From assembly GCF_900091575.1 (NCBI RefSeq), contig NZ_FMCR01000002.1, positions 713,760 to 777,759 of the forward strand: a DNA stretch of 64,000 bases. The letters are read 5' to 3'. The stretch comes from Micromonospora saelicesensis. GTDB lineage: Bacteria > Actinomycetota > Actinomycetes > Mycobacteriales > Micromonosporaceae. Under the pieces are notes generated by a model, which saw only the letters and a program-made list of their open reading frames with translations, did not search any database and was not told the DNA's origin. A program made the translations under genes and the position numbers. Shown here piece by piece: positions 1 to 8,483 of the stretch (its first letter is position 1; every line of letters starts with the position of its first letter).

Positions 1-1
1 T

Positions 2-106
2 GGCTGGCTGCTGATGGGCGGCATCTTCGTCGCGGTCGGGCTCGCCGCCCCGGCGGTCGTCCGATGGGGCGAGCGAACGCGCCCGGCCTCAGCGGGTGCT
101 GTCTAG
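2..106 (+). CDS. C-terminal end of a membrane protein (cut by window edge)
   Basis: Reading frame 2 is open from the window edge to a TAG at 104-106 and gives 34 residues. They form one hydrophobic helix rich in Gly, Ala and Val, followed by a short Arg-rich tail. This resembles the last transmembrane helix and cytoplasmic tail of a transporter, for example an MFS permease, but the family cannot be fixed from so little sequence. A strong hairpin lies 112 bases downstream. Real coding is likely from composition and from the terminator position. Confidence 0.5.
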   Translation, partial: GWLLMGGIFVAVGLAAPAVVRWGERTRPASAGAV

Positions 107-218
107 AAACCAGTGATCCGGCCGCCGGAACTCGACCGGGCGGAGGCCGACCGAGCCCACGCAGGCCGGTCGGCGTGAACGGGGAAAGATCGCGCGAGAC
201 TCGTGACACGGCGCGAGC

Positions 219-247
219 TGGCCCCGGTCGATGGACGACCGGGGCCA
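219..247. terminator. Bidirectional hairpin terminator between convergent genes
   Basis: A perfect 12-bp GC-rich stem (219-230 with 236-247) encloses a 5-nt loop. It sits between the plus-strand membrane protein ending at 106 and the minus-strand beta-propeller gene ending at 261. There is no T-tract, which is usual for actinobacterial hairpin terminators. Confidence 0.75.
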
Positions 248-260
248 ATGGGTGGTGCGC

Positions 261-1433
261 TCAGGAGGCGGCGATGCCCTCCATGCCGAGGCCGTCGGCG
301 AACTTCGGCAGACCCTCCACTGTGGTGACGAGATTCAGGGACCCGTCCTCGTGCACCTTGTAGCCCTGCACGTTGCCGGCGGTGGCGTTCTGCACGTACA
401 GGAAGCCGTCACTGGCGGTCATGTCGATCGACCCGCCGTTGGTGTCGGCGGCGACGTTCTTGACGAGTTCGAGCTTGCCGTCGTCGTCGACCCGGTAGGA
501 ACTGATGGTGGAGCTGCCGGCGTTGGCGGCGAAGAAGTAGTCGCCGACGCGCTGGATCCAGCACGTCGCCTGCTGACCGTTGGGCACCGACGGGCCGACC
601 TGGTCGAGCGCGCCGTCGTCCTCCAGCTCGAACCGGCTGACTGCGTTCGCACCCGACTCGGTGACCAGCAGCGAGTCATCGGTGTCGAAGGTGAAGCCGA
701 ACGGGGTGTTCCCCGCGTCGCTGATGACGGGGTTGCGGGACAGCTTGCCGTTGCGACCGATCTCGTAGCTGAACATGACGTTGGCAGCCTTGGTCGACAC
801 CAGGACGAACTCGCTGTCCGGGTCGATCTTGACCTGGGCCGGGGCGGTCCCGAACGCCGGCGGGTTGCCGTTGTGCAGCCCGAGCGACCGGTTGGCGTCC
901 TCGATGCGCGACAGGCGCCCCTTGTGCAGCTCGAAGCCCTGCACCGAGCCCTCGCCGCCGGCGTTGAGGACGTAGACGAGGTCGCCACGGGCCGCGACGC
1001 TGACCGGCAGCAGGCCGCCGGACCAGATGACCTGGAGTTTGTGCAGCTTGGTGCCCTCGACGCGGAAGACCGTCACGGTGTTGCTGCCGGCGTTCACCGC
1101 GAACAGCAGTCCGCGGTGGTACGTCAGGGAGCCCTGCGAGGCCAGCGCGTCGAGCGGCGCGCCAATGGTGAAGCCGCCCAGCCCGCCGGTCTCGTACTCG
1201 CCCGCCTTGGTGAGACGGCCGTCTTCGTCGCGGTCGTACACCTTGATGGTGTTGCCCTCGGCCTTGTTGGTCTGGACGAAGACCGCGCCCTCGTCGCCGT
1301 GGTGGTGATCACCCCCCTTGCGGTCGTCGTGGTACCCGGGGCCACCGCCATCGGCGAAGGCGGCCCCGGGGATCGATCCGATGCTGGTCAGACCTGCCAG
1401 GAGGGCTGCCGCGAGCGCGACACTGCGCTTCAT
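261..1433 (-). CDS. Secreted beta-propeller protein (lactonase-like/YVTN repeat family)
   Basis: The protein has 390 residues. It starts with an N-terminal Sec signal peptide (MKRSVALAAALLAG..., cleavage near the A-F-A-D stretch). The rest is repeated blades with Asp/Gly-rich turns and recurrent N-A-G-S/N-T and F-T-F-D-type motifs, as in the 3-carboxymuconate cyclase/6-phosphogluconolactonase-like seven-bladed propellers. The ATG at 1433 is chosen because an AAGGAG Shine-Dalgarno sequence precedes it by 7 nt and the signal peptide begins exactly there; a longer reading frame adds a non-signal-like leader. A short His/Asp/Gly-rich segment follows the signal. Lactonase activity is not shown by the sequence; a structural or binding propeller is equally possible. 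It appears monocistronic. Confidence 0.75.
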   Translation of the reverse strand: MKRSVALAAALLAGLTSIGSIPGAAFADGGGPGYHDDRKGGDHHHGDEGAVFVQTNKAEGNTIKVYDRDEDGRLTKAGEYETGGLGGFTIGAPLDALASQGSLTYHRGLLFAVNAGSNTVTVFRVEGTKLHKLQVIWSGGLLPVSVAARGDLVYVLNAGGEGSVQGFELHKGRLSRIEDANRSLGLHNGNPPAFGTAPAQVKIDPDSEFVLVSTKAANVMFSYEIGRNGKLSRNPVISDAGNTPFGFTFDTDDSLLVTESGANAVSRFELEDDGALDQVGPSVPNGQQATCWIQRVGDYFFAANAGSSTISSYRVDDDGKLELVKNVAADTNGGSIDMTASDGFLYVQNATAGNVQGYKVHEDGSLNLVTTVEGLPKFADGLGMEGIAAS

Positions 1434-1611
1434 CACTGACTCCTTGTGCACAGGAAGGGAGGAATACGAGTTTTCCTCTCCTTCGAAAGCTATCGGAGCA
1501 GGTAGGCGCGTTCGACTCACTTACCCTAAAGCGGTAATTTCGTGCCGTTCCGTGGAATGAGCAGACGGACGGGCACAGGTGGGATAGACGGCGAAGCGGA
1601 CCCTCGGCCCG

Positions 1612-2511
1612 TCAGGGCAGGAACTCGGCGGTCAGGCTGATCAGCGCACGGGCGGCGGCCCCGACCGGGCGGTCCACCGGGGTGGCGAGGGACGCCGTCC
1701 AGGTCAGGTCGACGCCGGCGACGCTCAGCAGGCGCACCCCGTGGTCGTCGGCGACGGCGAAGCGGGGCAACAGCGCGATGCCGAGCCCGTGCCGCACGTG
1801 TTCGGCGCCGGTGGCGATGTCGGGGATCTCGATCGTGACGCGCCGGGACAGGCCGGCGGCAGCGAACGCCCGGTCGGTCACGGCCCGGTTGCCGTAGCCG
1901 ACCGGGGAGTCGATGAAGTCCAACCCGGCAATGTCGGCGAGGGTGACCGCCTCGCTGGTCGCCAGCGGGTGGTCGTCCGGGACGACGAGGTCGAGGACCG
2001 AGCTGGCCAGCTCGGTGAGGTGGATCTCCGCCGGAGGCGTGCCGGGCAGCGAGACGAACGCGAGGTCGAGCCGGCGTTCCGCGAGGGCGTCGATGAGCCC
2101 CTGGGAGCCGTGCGGGGCGACGCTGGTGTGCAGCAGCACCCCGGGGTGCCGGCGGTGGAACTCGCCGAGCAGGGCCGGCAGGTGCAGGAGTCTGGTCGAG
2201 GTCATCGTGCCGATACGCAGGGTGCCACGCAGGCCGCCGTGCACCTCGGCGACCGCGTCGCGGGCGGCGCGGGCCGCGTCGAGGGCGATCCGGGCGCGCG
2301 GCAGCAGCGCGGCACCGGCGTCGGTGAGGCGTACGCGCTTGGAGTTGCGGTCCAGCAGTGACGCGCCCAGTTCGCGTTCGAGGGTCTTGACCGCAGCGGA
2401 GACGGCGGACTGGACGACGTGCAGGCGGGCGGCGGCGCGGGTGAAGTTCTGTTCCTCGGCCACGGCGACGAAGTACTCAAGTTGGCGGAGCTCCACACCA
2501 CCAAGTATCAC
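1612..2511 (-). CDS. LysR-family transcriptional regulator
   Basis: The protein has 299 residues, normal for LysR regulators. The N-terminal winged HTH spans about residues 8-66 and contains the typical L-R-Q-L-E-Y-F and A-A-A-R-L-H-V-V-Q-S-A-V-S pattern. A C-terminal co-inducer-binding domain of the periplasmic-binding fold follows. It is divergent from the MFS gene at 2579 with a 67-bp intergenic region carrying inverted repeats, so it probably controls that transporter and itself. Start uncertainty: GTG at 2511, or a GTG five codons downstream (2496) that begins directly at the conserved V-E-L-R-Q-L-E motif. Confidence 0.9.
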   Translation of the reverse strand: MILGGVELRQLEYFVAVAEEQNFTRAAARLHVVQSAVSAAVKTLERELGASLLDRNSKRVRLTDAGAALLPRARIALDAARAARDAVAEVHGGLRGTLRIGTMTSTRLLHLPALLGEFHRRHPGVLLHTSVAPHGSQGLIDALAERRLDLAFVSLPGTPPAEIHLTELASSVLDLVVPDDHPLATSEAVTLADIAGLDFIDSPVGYGNRAVTDRAFAAAGLSRRVTIEIPDIATGAEHVRHGLGIALLPRFAVADDHGVRLLSVAGVDLTWTASLATPVDRPVGAAARALISLTAEFLP

Positions 2512-2559
2512 CGATCGCGATCGTCGCGAACATCAACTTTCGTTGGACCTGATGCTTGG
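2501..2559. promoter_or_regulatory. Candidate LysR operator region between divergent genes
   Basis: CCAAGTATCA (2501-2510) and TGATGCTTGG (2550-2559) form a 10-bp inverted repeat with one mismatch, 39 bp apart. Between them lie a perfect 12-bp palindrome CGATCGCGATCG (2512-2523) and a CATCA/TGATG pair (2531-2535, 2550-2554). The left arm reaches into the first codons of the longest LysR reading, which supports the shorter LysR start. LysR regulators commonly bind dyads in such divergent regions; the assignment here is inference. Confidence 0.45.
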
Positions 2560-2578
2560 GTGGGGCAACAGTGGGGTC

Positions 2579-3847
2579 ATGTCCTTGTCGACCCTGACAC
2601 CCCGCCCCACCACCTCCGACCGAAGCGACGGCTCGTCGCGCCGGCACGGCCGTGGCTTCTGGGCGATCGCCCTGGCATTCCTGACCGCGATGGCGTTCTG
2701 CACCGTGCCTGCCCCGCTCTACCCGCTCTACATGGCGCGGGACGGTTTCTCCACGTTCATGGGCACTATCGTGTTCGCGGTCTACGCGGTGGGCGTGGTG
2801 ATCAGCCTGCTGCTCGCCGGTCACGTCTCGGACTGGGTCGGTCGCAAGAAGATCCTCATTCCGGCGTTGGCGTTGGAGCTGGTGGCCGCCGCCCTGTTCC
2901 TGGGTGACCCGTCCCTGCCGGTGCTGCTGGTCGCCCGGCTGGTGAGCGGGCTGGGTATCGGCCTGATCACCGCGACCGCCACCGCGTACCTCCAGGAGTT
3001 GCACGCCGCACACCGGCCCGGCTCGTCCCGTCAGCGCTTCGAGATGGTCTCCACCGCCGCCAACATCGGCGGGCTGGGCGTCGGCGCGTTGGTCGCGGGC
3101 GTCCTCGCCCAGTACGTCGACGCGCCGCTGCGTACGCCGTACCTGGTGTTCGCCGTCCTGCTGGCGGTGAGCATCGTGGCGGTCGCCCTGTCCCCGGAAA
3201 CCGTCGAGGAGCGGCTGGTCAAGCCCACCTACCGGCCGCAGCGGATCAGCGCCGACCACGGGGACCGCGCCGGCTACCTGGCCGCGGCAGCCGCCGGGTT
3301 CGCCTCGTTCGCCGTGTTCGGCCTGTTCACCTCGGTCGCCCCGGGTTTCGTCGCGGGTGCCCTGCACCTCCCGTCGCGGGCCCTGGCCGGCACGATCGTG
3401 TTCGCCGTGTTCGGCGGTGCGGCCGTGGCGCAGACCCTCACCAGCCGGCTGGCCGCCCCGGCGAAGGTGCGCCTGGGGCTGCTCGCCCAGGCCGTCGGCG
3501 TGCCCGTCCTGCTGGTGGGGATGCACACCGCCAGCCTCTCGGTGTTCCTGGTCGGCGGGGTGGTCGCCGGCATCGGCGCCGGCGTGCTCTTCAAGGCCGC
3601 CGTCGGCGCCGTCGCGGCGATGGCCGCACCCGCCCAGCGCGGCGAGGCCCTGGCCGGGCTGTTCCTCATCGGCTACCTCGGGATGATCCTGCCGTCCGTC
3701 GGCATCGGCGTCGCCACCCAGGCCGTCACCGCCGGCACGGCGATGAACTGGTTCACCGGTTTGCTACTGGTCATGCTCGCCGGCGTGGCAGCGCTGTTCC
3801 GCCACAGCGCCGCGACCCGCCGGACTCCCGCACCGTTCACCGCCTGA
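2579..3847 (+). CDS. MFS transporter
   Basis: This 422-residue protein has about 12 hydrophobic helices. The MFS motif A after TM2 reads G-H-V-S-D-W-V-G-R-K-K. The N-terminal tail is Thr/Arg-rich and cytosolic. The ATG at 2579 is used because the region upstream of it contains the operator-like repeats; a second ATG upstream is possible. The P-A-P-L-Y-P-L-Y stretch at the first periplasmic loop recurs almost unchanged in the MFS gene at 17414, so the two are paralogues. The substrate is unknown. Its divergent LysR gene suggests control by a small-molecule inducer. Confidence 0.88.
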   Translation: MSLSTLTPRPTTSDRSDGSSRRHGRGFWAIALAFLTAMAFCTVPAPLYPLYMARDGFSTFMGTIVFAVYAVGVVISLLLAGHVSDWVGRKKILIPALALELVAAALFLGDPSLPVLLVARLVSGLGIGLITATATAYLQELHAAHRPGSSRQRFEMVSTAANIGGLGVGALVAGVLAQYVDAPLRTPYLVFAVLLAVSIVAVALSPETVEERLVKPTYRPQRISADHGDRAGYLAAAAAGFASFAVFGLFTSVAPGFVAGALHLPSRALAGTIVFAVFGGAAVAQTLTSRLAAPAKVRLGLLAQAVGVPVLLVGMHTASLSVFLVGGVVAGIGAGVLFKAAVGAVAAMAAPAQRGEALAGLFLIGYLGMILPSVGIGVATQAVTAGTAMNWFTGLLLVMLAGVAALFRHSAATRRTPAPFTA

Positions 3848-3910
3848 CGGCGGTGGCGTCGCTGCCCCCGGTGATGGCGTCTCAGCACCACGCAATGGGA
3901 TGCTCGGCGG

Positions 3911-4306
3911 GTGAACCGCCGACACGCCGTCTGGCTCGGTCTGGCGATCGGGCTGCTCGCCGGCTGTTCCGAGCCGCCATACCCGCTACCTGACCGGAAC
4001 GCGGCTGACGTCCAGGCCGAGGAGGAACGTCTCGCGACGCTCCTTCCCGGCACGTTGCTGAGCGGACCAGGCACCTGCGACGTGCGGCTGCTGGGGCGGG
4101 ACGGTTCGTCATCGTTCGCCTGGGCGCACTGCGAGGCAGCACCGGGGCCCGGAGTCCCCTTCGGCATGTCGATACCGGTGCGGGTGGACGGCGAGCGCGT
4201 CACCCAGCCCGGCGATGGGAGCGACTACTCAGCGAGCGTGCGTCGCATGTTCCCCGAGCGGCTGGCGGAAGCTGTCCTCGAGGACGACCGCAGGCTGCGT
4301 CCCTGA
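3911..4306 (+). CDS. Small lipoprotein of unknown function
   Basis: This 131-residue protein starts at a GTG. Its N-terminus has two Arg, a hydrophobic core and a lipobox L-L-A-G-C with the lipidated Cys at residue 19, so it should be anchored on the outer face of the membrane. The mature part has no motif I recognise; it contains two further Cys (C-D-V-R and H-C-E contexts) that could form a disulfide. It ends 3 bp before the convergent VOC gene. Confidence 0.7.
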   Translation: MNRRHAVWLGLAIGLLAGCSEPPYPLPDRNAADVQAEEERLATLLPGTLLSGPGTCDVRLLGRDGSSSFAWAHCEAAPGPGVPFGMSIPVRVDGERVTQPGDGSDYSASVRRMFPERLAEAVLEDDRRLRP

Positions 4307-4309
4307 CGG

Positions 4310-5059
4310 TCAACGCTGGTCGGGCCACCAGGGTTTGAGGATGGCCGGGTCGGCGACGTACTGCTCCACCTGCGTCCGCTGCTCCAGGGTCAGCGACAGC
4401 GCCTGGAGTCGGGCGCCCCACTCGGGCACCTGATCGGCCTTGTCCAACGCGGTGGCCAGCTCGATCAGGCCGGCCAGCGCCATCGCCTGCTCGATTACCG
4501 GGGCGTCCTCGGCGCGACGGCGCATCCCCGAGTCGAGCGCCCGATAGGCCGCCCGGTCGTCCATCTTGAACTCGCGCAGGATCCGCGCGTTGTCGAGCAC
4601 CCGGGCCAGCCCGTCAAGCTCCTCCGACCCGCCGTACTCCACGTCCTTCGGCTCGTCCCGCTGGATGAAGGTGATGGTGTTGCCCGACGGGTCGACGATG
4701 CTGAACCGCGACGCCCCGGCGCGGTAGCGGGTCATCCGAGGAAGGCCCTTGACGAGCACCTTGCCGTAGCTGCGGCGCATCGCCTCGGTGAACACCGCGT
4801 GGTACGACGCCACCGCGTCCACCATCACCAGGCAGCCGCCGGATTGCTCCTTCGCCGGGTCCAGGTCTTTGGGCGCCGGGCCGTAGTGCAGCTGGAACCC
4901 ACTCCAGGTGAACGCCAGGTACACATAGGGCTTGAGTTGCTCAAAAACCACCTCGAACCCGAGGGCCCGCCAGAACGCCAGGGTCTCCTCCGGGGCCGCG
5001 CAGTGCAGCAGCGGCATTGTGGTCTCGTTCGGTTGGACACGGTCCGCATTGGTCGTCAT
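4310..5059 (-). CDS. VOC (glyoxalase/bleomycin-resistance fold) protein with C-terminal helical extension
   Basis: The protein has 249 residues. Residues about 14-125 have the VOC pattern (P-L-L-H-C, F-W-R-A-L-G-F-E-V, F-Q-L-H-Y-G, S-I-V-D-P-S-G-N, F-I-Q-R-D-E), as in bleomycin-binding and glyoxalase-like proteins. The remaining residues are a helical, Ala/Leu/Arg-rich extension found in actinobacterial relatives. The ATG at 5059 is preceded by GGGGA. Enzyme activity or drug binding cannot be told from the sequence; several metal-ligand positions of true glyoxalases are not obvious. Confidence 0.75.
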   Translation of the reverse strand: MTTNADRVQPNETTMPLLHCAAPEETLAFWRALGFEVVFEQLKPYVYLAFTWSGFQLHYGPAPKDLDPAKEQSGGCLVMVDAVASYHAVFTEAMRRSYGKVLVKGLPRMTRYRAGASRFSIVDPSGNTITFIQRDEPKDVEYGGSEELDGLARVLDNARILREFKMDDRAAYRALDSGMRRRAEDAPVIEQAMALAGLIELATALDKADQVPEWGARLQALSLTLEQRTQVEQYVADPAILKPWWPDQR

Positions 5060-5225
5060 GGTCGATCCCCGTCCCGTCGGCAGGCCGGCCATTGTGCCAG
5101 CACTCCCGAGCGGCTTCGACGGGTTTCGTCTCCTACCCAGGGAGGAGGCGGGCTCCGACCAGCGGCCGCAACCGGGGCTCGGGGTCGGACGCGATCGGCG
5201 GACGCGGCCACGAACATCTACAGGC

Positions 5226-6152
5226 ATGACTACCGTTGTGCGCCGGGCGGCGCGTTGGAACCGCCCGCTGATGTTCCTGGTATCCGTGATGGCGGTGCTG
5301 GCCGTCGTCGCCGTGGTCGGCATCCTCGTCGACCCGCGCGTCCTCACCGGGGCGCCGATCTGGCTCAAGCCGTTCAAGTTCGCGGTGTCGTTCGTGCTCT
5401 ACGGCGCGACGCTCGCCTGGATGCTCTCCCTGCTGCCGCGACGCAGCCGGGCCGTCGAGAGGGCGGTCGTCGTCATCGTCGCGGTGGCGGTCGTCGAGAA
5501 CGCGTTGATCGTCGGTCAGGTGATTCGCGGGCAGACCAGTCACTTCAACGACACCACCCCCCTGAACACCGCGCTGTTCGCGACGATGGGCGCGGCGATC
5601 ATGGTGCTGTTCTTCGCGCACCTCGTCATCGGGATCGTGGTCCTGATCCAGCGGATCCCCGATCGGGTCGCCGCGACAGCCGTCGGCTGGGGGCTCGGGC
5701 TTTCTTTGCTGGGCATGCTCGCGGCGGTGCCGATGGCGCTGCCGATGCAGGACCCGGGGATCGAGGGGGTCAGTGGTGCGCACAGCGTCGGCGTGCCCGA
5801 CGGTGGGCCGGGGTTGCCGCTGGTCGGCTGGAGCACCACCGGCGGTGACCTGCGGATTGGGCACTTCGTGGGGCTGCACGCCCTCCAGGCGCTGCCGATC
5901 CTGGCGATCCTGCTGAGCCGGTTCGCGACGCGGTTGGACGAGCGCACCCGGGCCCGGCTGCTGGTCGTCGCGGGCGGCGCGTACGGCGTCCTCACCGTGC
6001 TGTTGACCTGGCAGGCCCTGCGCGAACAGCCGCTGCTGCGGCCGGACGCCGTCACGCTCGCCGCTGTCGCGGCCCTGGTGGTCGCGACGGCGACCGCTAC
6101 CGGCCTGGTTTTGGCCCGCCGACGTCGTCCGGAACTGGCGCTGGCCGCGTGA
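5226..6152 (+). CDS. Integral membrane protein, first gene of a two-component-system operon
   Basis: This 308-residue protein is very hydrophobic, with about eight membrane helices spread over the length, starting near residue 14. It has short charged loops and no recognised catalytic motif. It is followed with a 4-bp GTGA overlap by the Aba4-like gene and then by the kinase and regulator genes, so it is probably co-expressed with them. It could be a transported-signal sensor partner or the regulated membrane function. Family not recognised. Confidence 0.75.
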   Translation: MTTVVRRAARWNRPLMFLVSVMAVLAVVAVVGILVDPRVLTGAPIWLKPFKFAVSFVLYGATLAWMLSLLPRRSRAVERAVVVIVAVAVVENALIVGQVIRGQTSHFNDTTPLNTALFATMGAAIMVLFFAHLVIGIVVLIQRIPDRVAATAVGWGLGLSLLGMLAAVPMALPMQDPGIEGVSGAHSVGVPDGGPGLPLVGWSTTGGDLRIGHFVGLHALQALPILAILLSRFATRLDERTRARLLVVAGGAYGVLTVLLTWQALREQPLLRPDAVTLAAVAALVVATATATGLVLARRRRPELALAA

Positions 6153-6601
6153 CCGCCACGCTGTTCTCCCTGACGTTCGCGGTGGCCGCGCCGTTCTGGG
6201 CGCTGATGATCCTGCTGCCGCGCTGGTCGTGGACCGCCCGGATCATCGCCTCGCCGCTGATCGTGCTGCCGGTCGTGGTGATCTACGCGCTGCTGGTGCT
6301 CCCGGCGTTCGGCGACGTGCTGCCGGCCGTGGCGTCGCCGACCCTGGCCGGGGTGCGCGACCTGCTCGGCACCTCCGACGGGGCCGCGGCGGGTTGGGCG
6401 CACATGATCGCGTTCGATCTGTTCGTCGGGCGGTGGGCGTGGTTGGACAGCCGCGATCGGGGGGTGCCGGCGCTGGTGATGGCTCCGGTGCTGCTGCTGA
6501 CCATCCTGCTCGGACCGCTCGGCCTGGCCGCGTACCTCGCGGTCCGGACCCGGTGGCGGCGGCCGGCGGCCGCCGCCACCGGCCCGCAGCACCTAGGCTG
6601 A
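6149..6601 (+). CDS. Aba4-like (DUF4281) membrane protein
   Basis: This 150-residue protein has four predicted membrane helices. The G-W-A-H-M-I-A-F-D-L-F-V-G-R-W segment (about residues 86-100) is characteristic of the ABA4-like/DUF4281 family, whose plant member is needed for neoxanthin synthesis; bacterial members are uncharacterised. The GTG start overlaps the preceding stop by 4 bp, so translation is coupled. Family assignment is from the motif; a carotenoid role here is only a possibility. Confidence 0.75.
   Translation: MTATLFSLTFAVAAPFWALMILLPRWSWTARIIASPLIVLPVVVIYALLVLPAFGDVLPAVASPTLAGVRDLLGTSDGAAAGWAHMIAFDLFVGRWAWLDSRDRGVPALVMAPVLLLTILLGPLGLAAYLAVRTRWRRPAAAATGPQHLG
6594..6599 (+). 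promoter_or_regulatory. Internal -10 element for a leaderless kinase transcript
   Basis: TAGGCT at 6594-6599 ends 7 nt before the GTG at 6607, the usual distance for a leaderless actinobacterial mRNA. No convincing Shine-Dalgarno precedes that GTG and no clear -35 is seen. It would let the kinase-regulator pair be expressed apart from the two upstream membrane genes. Confidence 0.4.
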
Positions 6602-6606
6602 CCACC

Positions 6607-7857
6607 GTGAGCTGGCCGGGGCGACTGTTCGACATGCGGGACACGCTCGTGCGGATGGTGCTGCTCGATCTCAGCGGATTGTGCTACCTGCTCTTCGTTC
6701 CGCACTCCACCAGCACGCCCACGACGACACAGTGGATCCTCGCGGTCTTCGCGTTCACGGTGGCGCTGGCGGCGCACCGTCGGCCGGTGGTCAACCTGGT
6801 GGCGCAGGCCGCCCTGCTGACGGTCGCGATCAGCCTGGTCGACGACTTCACCATCAACCAGGTCGGCGCGAGTTGGGCCCTGCTCGAGATCACCATGCGG
6901 GCGCGCCGCCCCCGGACCATCTGGCTGTCCACCGCGCTGCTGGTAGTGGTCGACCTGACCGACTCGGTGGGCGACCCGGCCGGCAGGGTCATCTCCGGCG
7001 TCGTCGGCCTGGCCCTGGAGGTCGGTGTGCCGGTGCTGCTCGGCCTCGTCATCCGCACCAACCGGGAGCTGAGTCGGCAGGCCGTGGAGCGGGCGGTGGC
7101 CGAGCAACGCCAGCACGCGTCGGAGAGTCGTGCTGCCCGCGCCGACGAACGCAGCGCCATCGCCCGCGAGCTGCACGACGTCGTCGCGCACCATGTGGCG
7201 TCGATGGTCCTGCGGGTCGGCGTGGCCCGGCACGTGCTCACCGACCTGGACCCACGGGTGGGCGAGGTCTTCGACGACGTGCACGGCACCGGCACCGCGG
7301 CCCTCGCGGAGCTGCGCCGGCTGGTCGCGGTGCTGCGCGACCCCGACGGGGTACGCGGCGACGCGGCGCTGACTGCGATCGAACCGTCCGCGCTGCCGGC
7401 GGCGATCGGCGCGTCCATCGACCGGGCCCGGCAGGCGGGTGTCACGGTGGAGGCCGATCTCGACCCGGCGATCGGTTCACTCGACGCGGTGCGCGGCATG
7501 GCGGTGCTGCGACTGACCCAGGAGGCGCTGACCAACGTGGCCAAACACGCGGGAACGTCCGCGCTCGCGCATCTCGTGGTCGCTGTCCGGGACGGCGCCG
7601 TGCACTGGGAAGTCACCGACAACGGGCGCGGCGGGATGCCGGCGGGCGTGCCGGCCGGTGGCGGGCACGGCATCACCGGGATGCGCGAGCGTGTCGAGGT
7701 CCTCGGCGGCCGACTGGAGGCGGGCCCGACCGACACCGGGTGGCGGGTGCGCACCGTCCTTCCGGCCGTGGCCGCCGCGTCCGCCGACGCACCGGTCGGG
7801 TCGGTGCCCCGCGAGCGGGAGGCCCCGGCCGGGTCGCCCGCGCCGGAGCCGGCGTGA
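6607..7857 (+). CDS. NarL/DesK-type sensor histidine kinase
   Basis: The protein has 416 residues. About five or six membrane helices occupy residues 15-155. A dimerisation/phosphoacceptor HisKA_3 helix follows with the phosphorylated His in E-L-H-D-V-V-A-H-H (His190). The HATPase_c domain shows T-Q-E-A-L-T-N-V-A-K-H (N box), D-N-G-R-G-G (G1) and G-H-G-I-T-G-M-R-E-R (G2). The C-terminal tail is Pro/Ala-rich. It starts 5 bp after the Aba4-like gene and overlaps the response regulator by 4 bp (GTGA). Signal unknown. Confidence 0.92.
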   Translation: MSWPGRLFDMRDTLVRMVLLDLSGLCYLLFVPHSTSTPTTTQWILAVFAFTVALAAHRRPVVNLVAQAALLTVAISLVDDFTINQVGASWALLEITMRARRPRTIWLSTALLVVVDLTDSVGDPAGRVISGVVGLALEVGVPVLLGLVIRTNRELSRQAVERAVAEQRQHASESRAARADERSAIARELHDVVAHHVASMVLRVGVARHVLTDLDPRVGEVFDDVHGTGTAALAELRRLVAVLRDPDGVRGDAALTAIEPSALPAAIGASIDRARQAGVTVEADLDPAIGSLDAVRGMAVLRLTQEALTNVAKHAGTSALAHLVVAVRDGAVHWEVTDNGRGGMPAGVPAGGGHGITGMRERVEVLGGRLEAGPTDTGWRVRTVLPAVAAASADAPVGSVPREREAPAGSPAPEPA

Positions 7858-8480
7858 TCCGGGTGCTGCTGGTCGACGACCAGCACCTCATCCGGGCCGG
7901 GCTGCGCATGCTCTGCGACGCCCAACCCGACATCGAGGTCGTCGGGGAGGCCGACAGCGGCCGTGAGGCGATCCCGCTGGCCGGGCGACTCCTTCCCGAC
8001 GTCGTCGTCATGGACCTGCGGATGCCCGGTGTCGACGGGATCACCGCGACCAGCCGGATCCTCGCCGAACGCCCCGCCACCCGCGTCCTGGTGCTGACCA
8101 CGTTCGGCGACGACGACCACCTCTACCCCGCGCTGACCGCCGGGGCGTGCGGTTTCCTGCTCAAGGACGCGCCCCCGACCGAGCTGCTGGACGGCATCCG
8201 CCGGGCCGCCGTCGGCGACAGCCCGTTCAGCCCGGAGGTGCTGCGTCGCCTCGTGCAGCGCGCGGTGCACGCCCGCCCCGGGTCACCACCGGCCCTGCCG
8301 GGCCTGACCGCCCGGGAACGGGACGTGCTCAACCTGGTCGCCGAGGGCCTGTCCAACACCGAGATCGCCGACCATCTCCACATCGGTGTCACCACGGTCA
8401 AGACCCACATCACCAGCCTGATGACCAAGACCGACAGCCCCAACCGGGTACGGCTGGCCCTGTTCGCGCGCGGTGTCTGA
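7854..8480 (+). CDS. NarL/FixJ-family response regulator
   Basis: This 208-residue protein has an N-terminal receiver domain with the acidic pair in L-V-D-D-Q and the phosphoacceptor Asp54 in V-V-V-M-D-L-R-M-P-G. A LuxR-type HTH follows near residues 145-205 (L-T-A-R-E-R-D-V-L-N-L-V-A-E-G-L-S-N-T-E-I-A as separate blocks). The GTG start overlaps the kinase stop. It is the cognate partner of that kinase and probably regulates this operon or nearby membrane genes. Confidence 0.93.
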   Translation: MIRVLLVDDQHLIRAGLRMLCDAQPDIEVVGEADSGREAIPLAGRLLPDVVVMDLRMPGVDGITATSRILAERPATRVLVLTTFGDDDHLYPALTAGACGFLLKDAPPTELLDGIRRAAVGDSPFSPEVLRRLVQRAVHARPGSPPALPGLTARERDVLNLVAEGLSNTEIADHLHIGVTTVKTHITSLMTKTDSPNRVRLALFARGV

Positions 8481-8483
8481 CGC

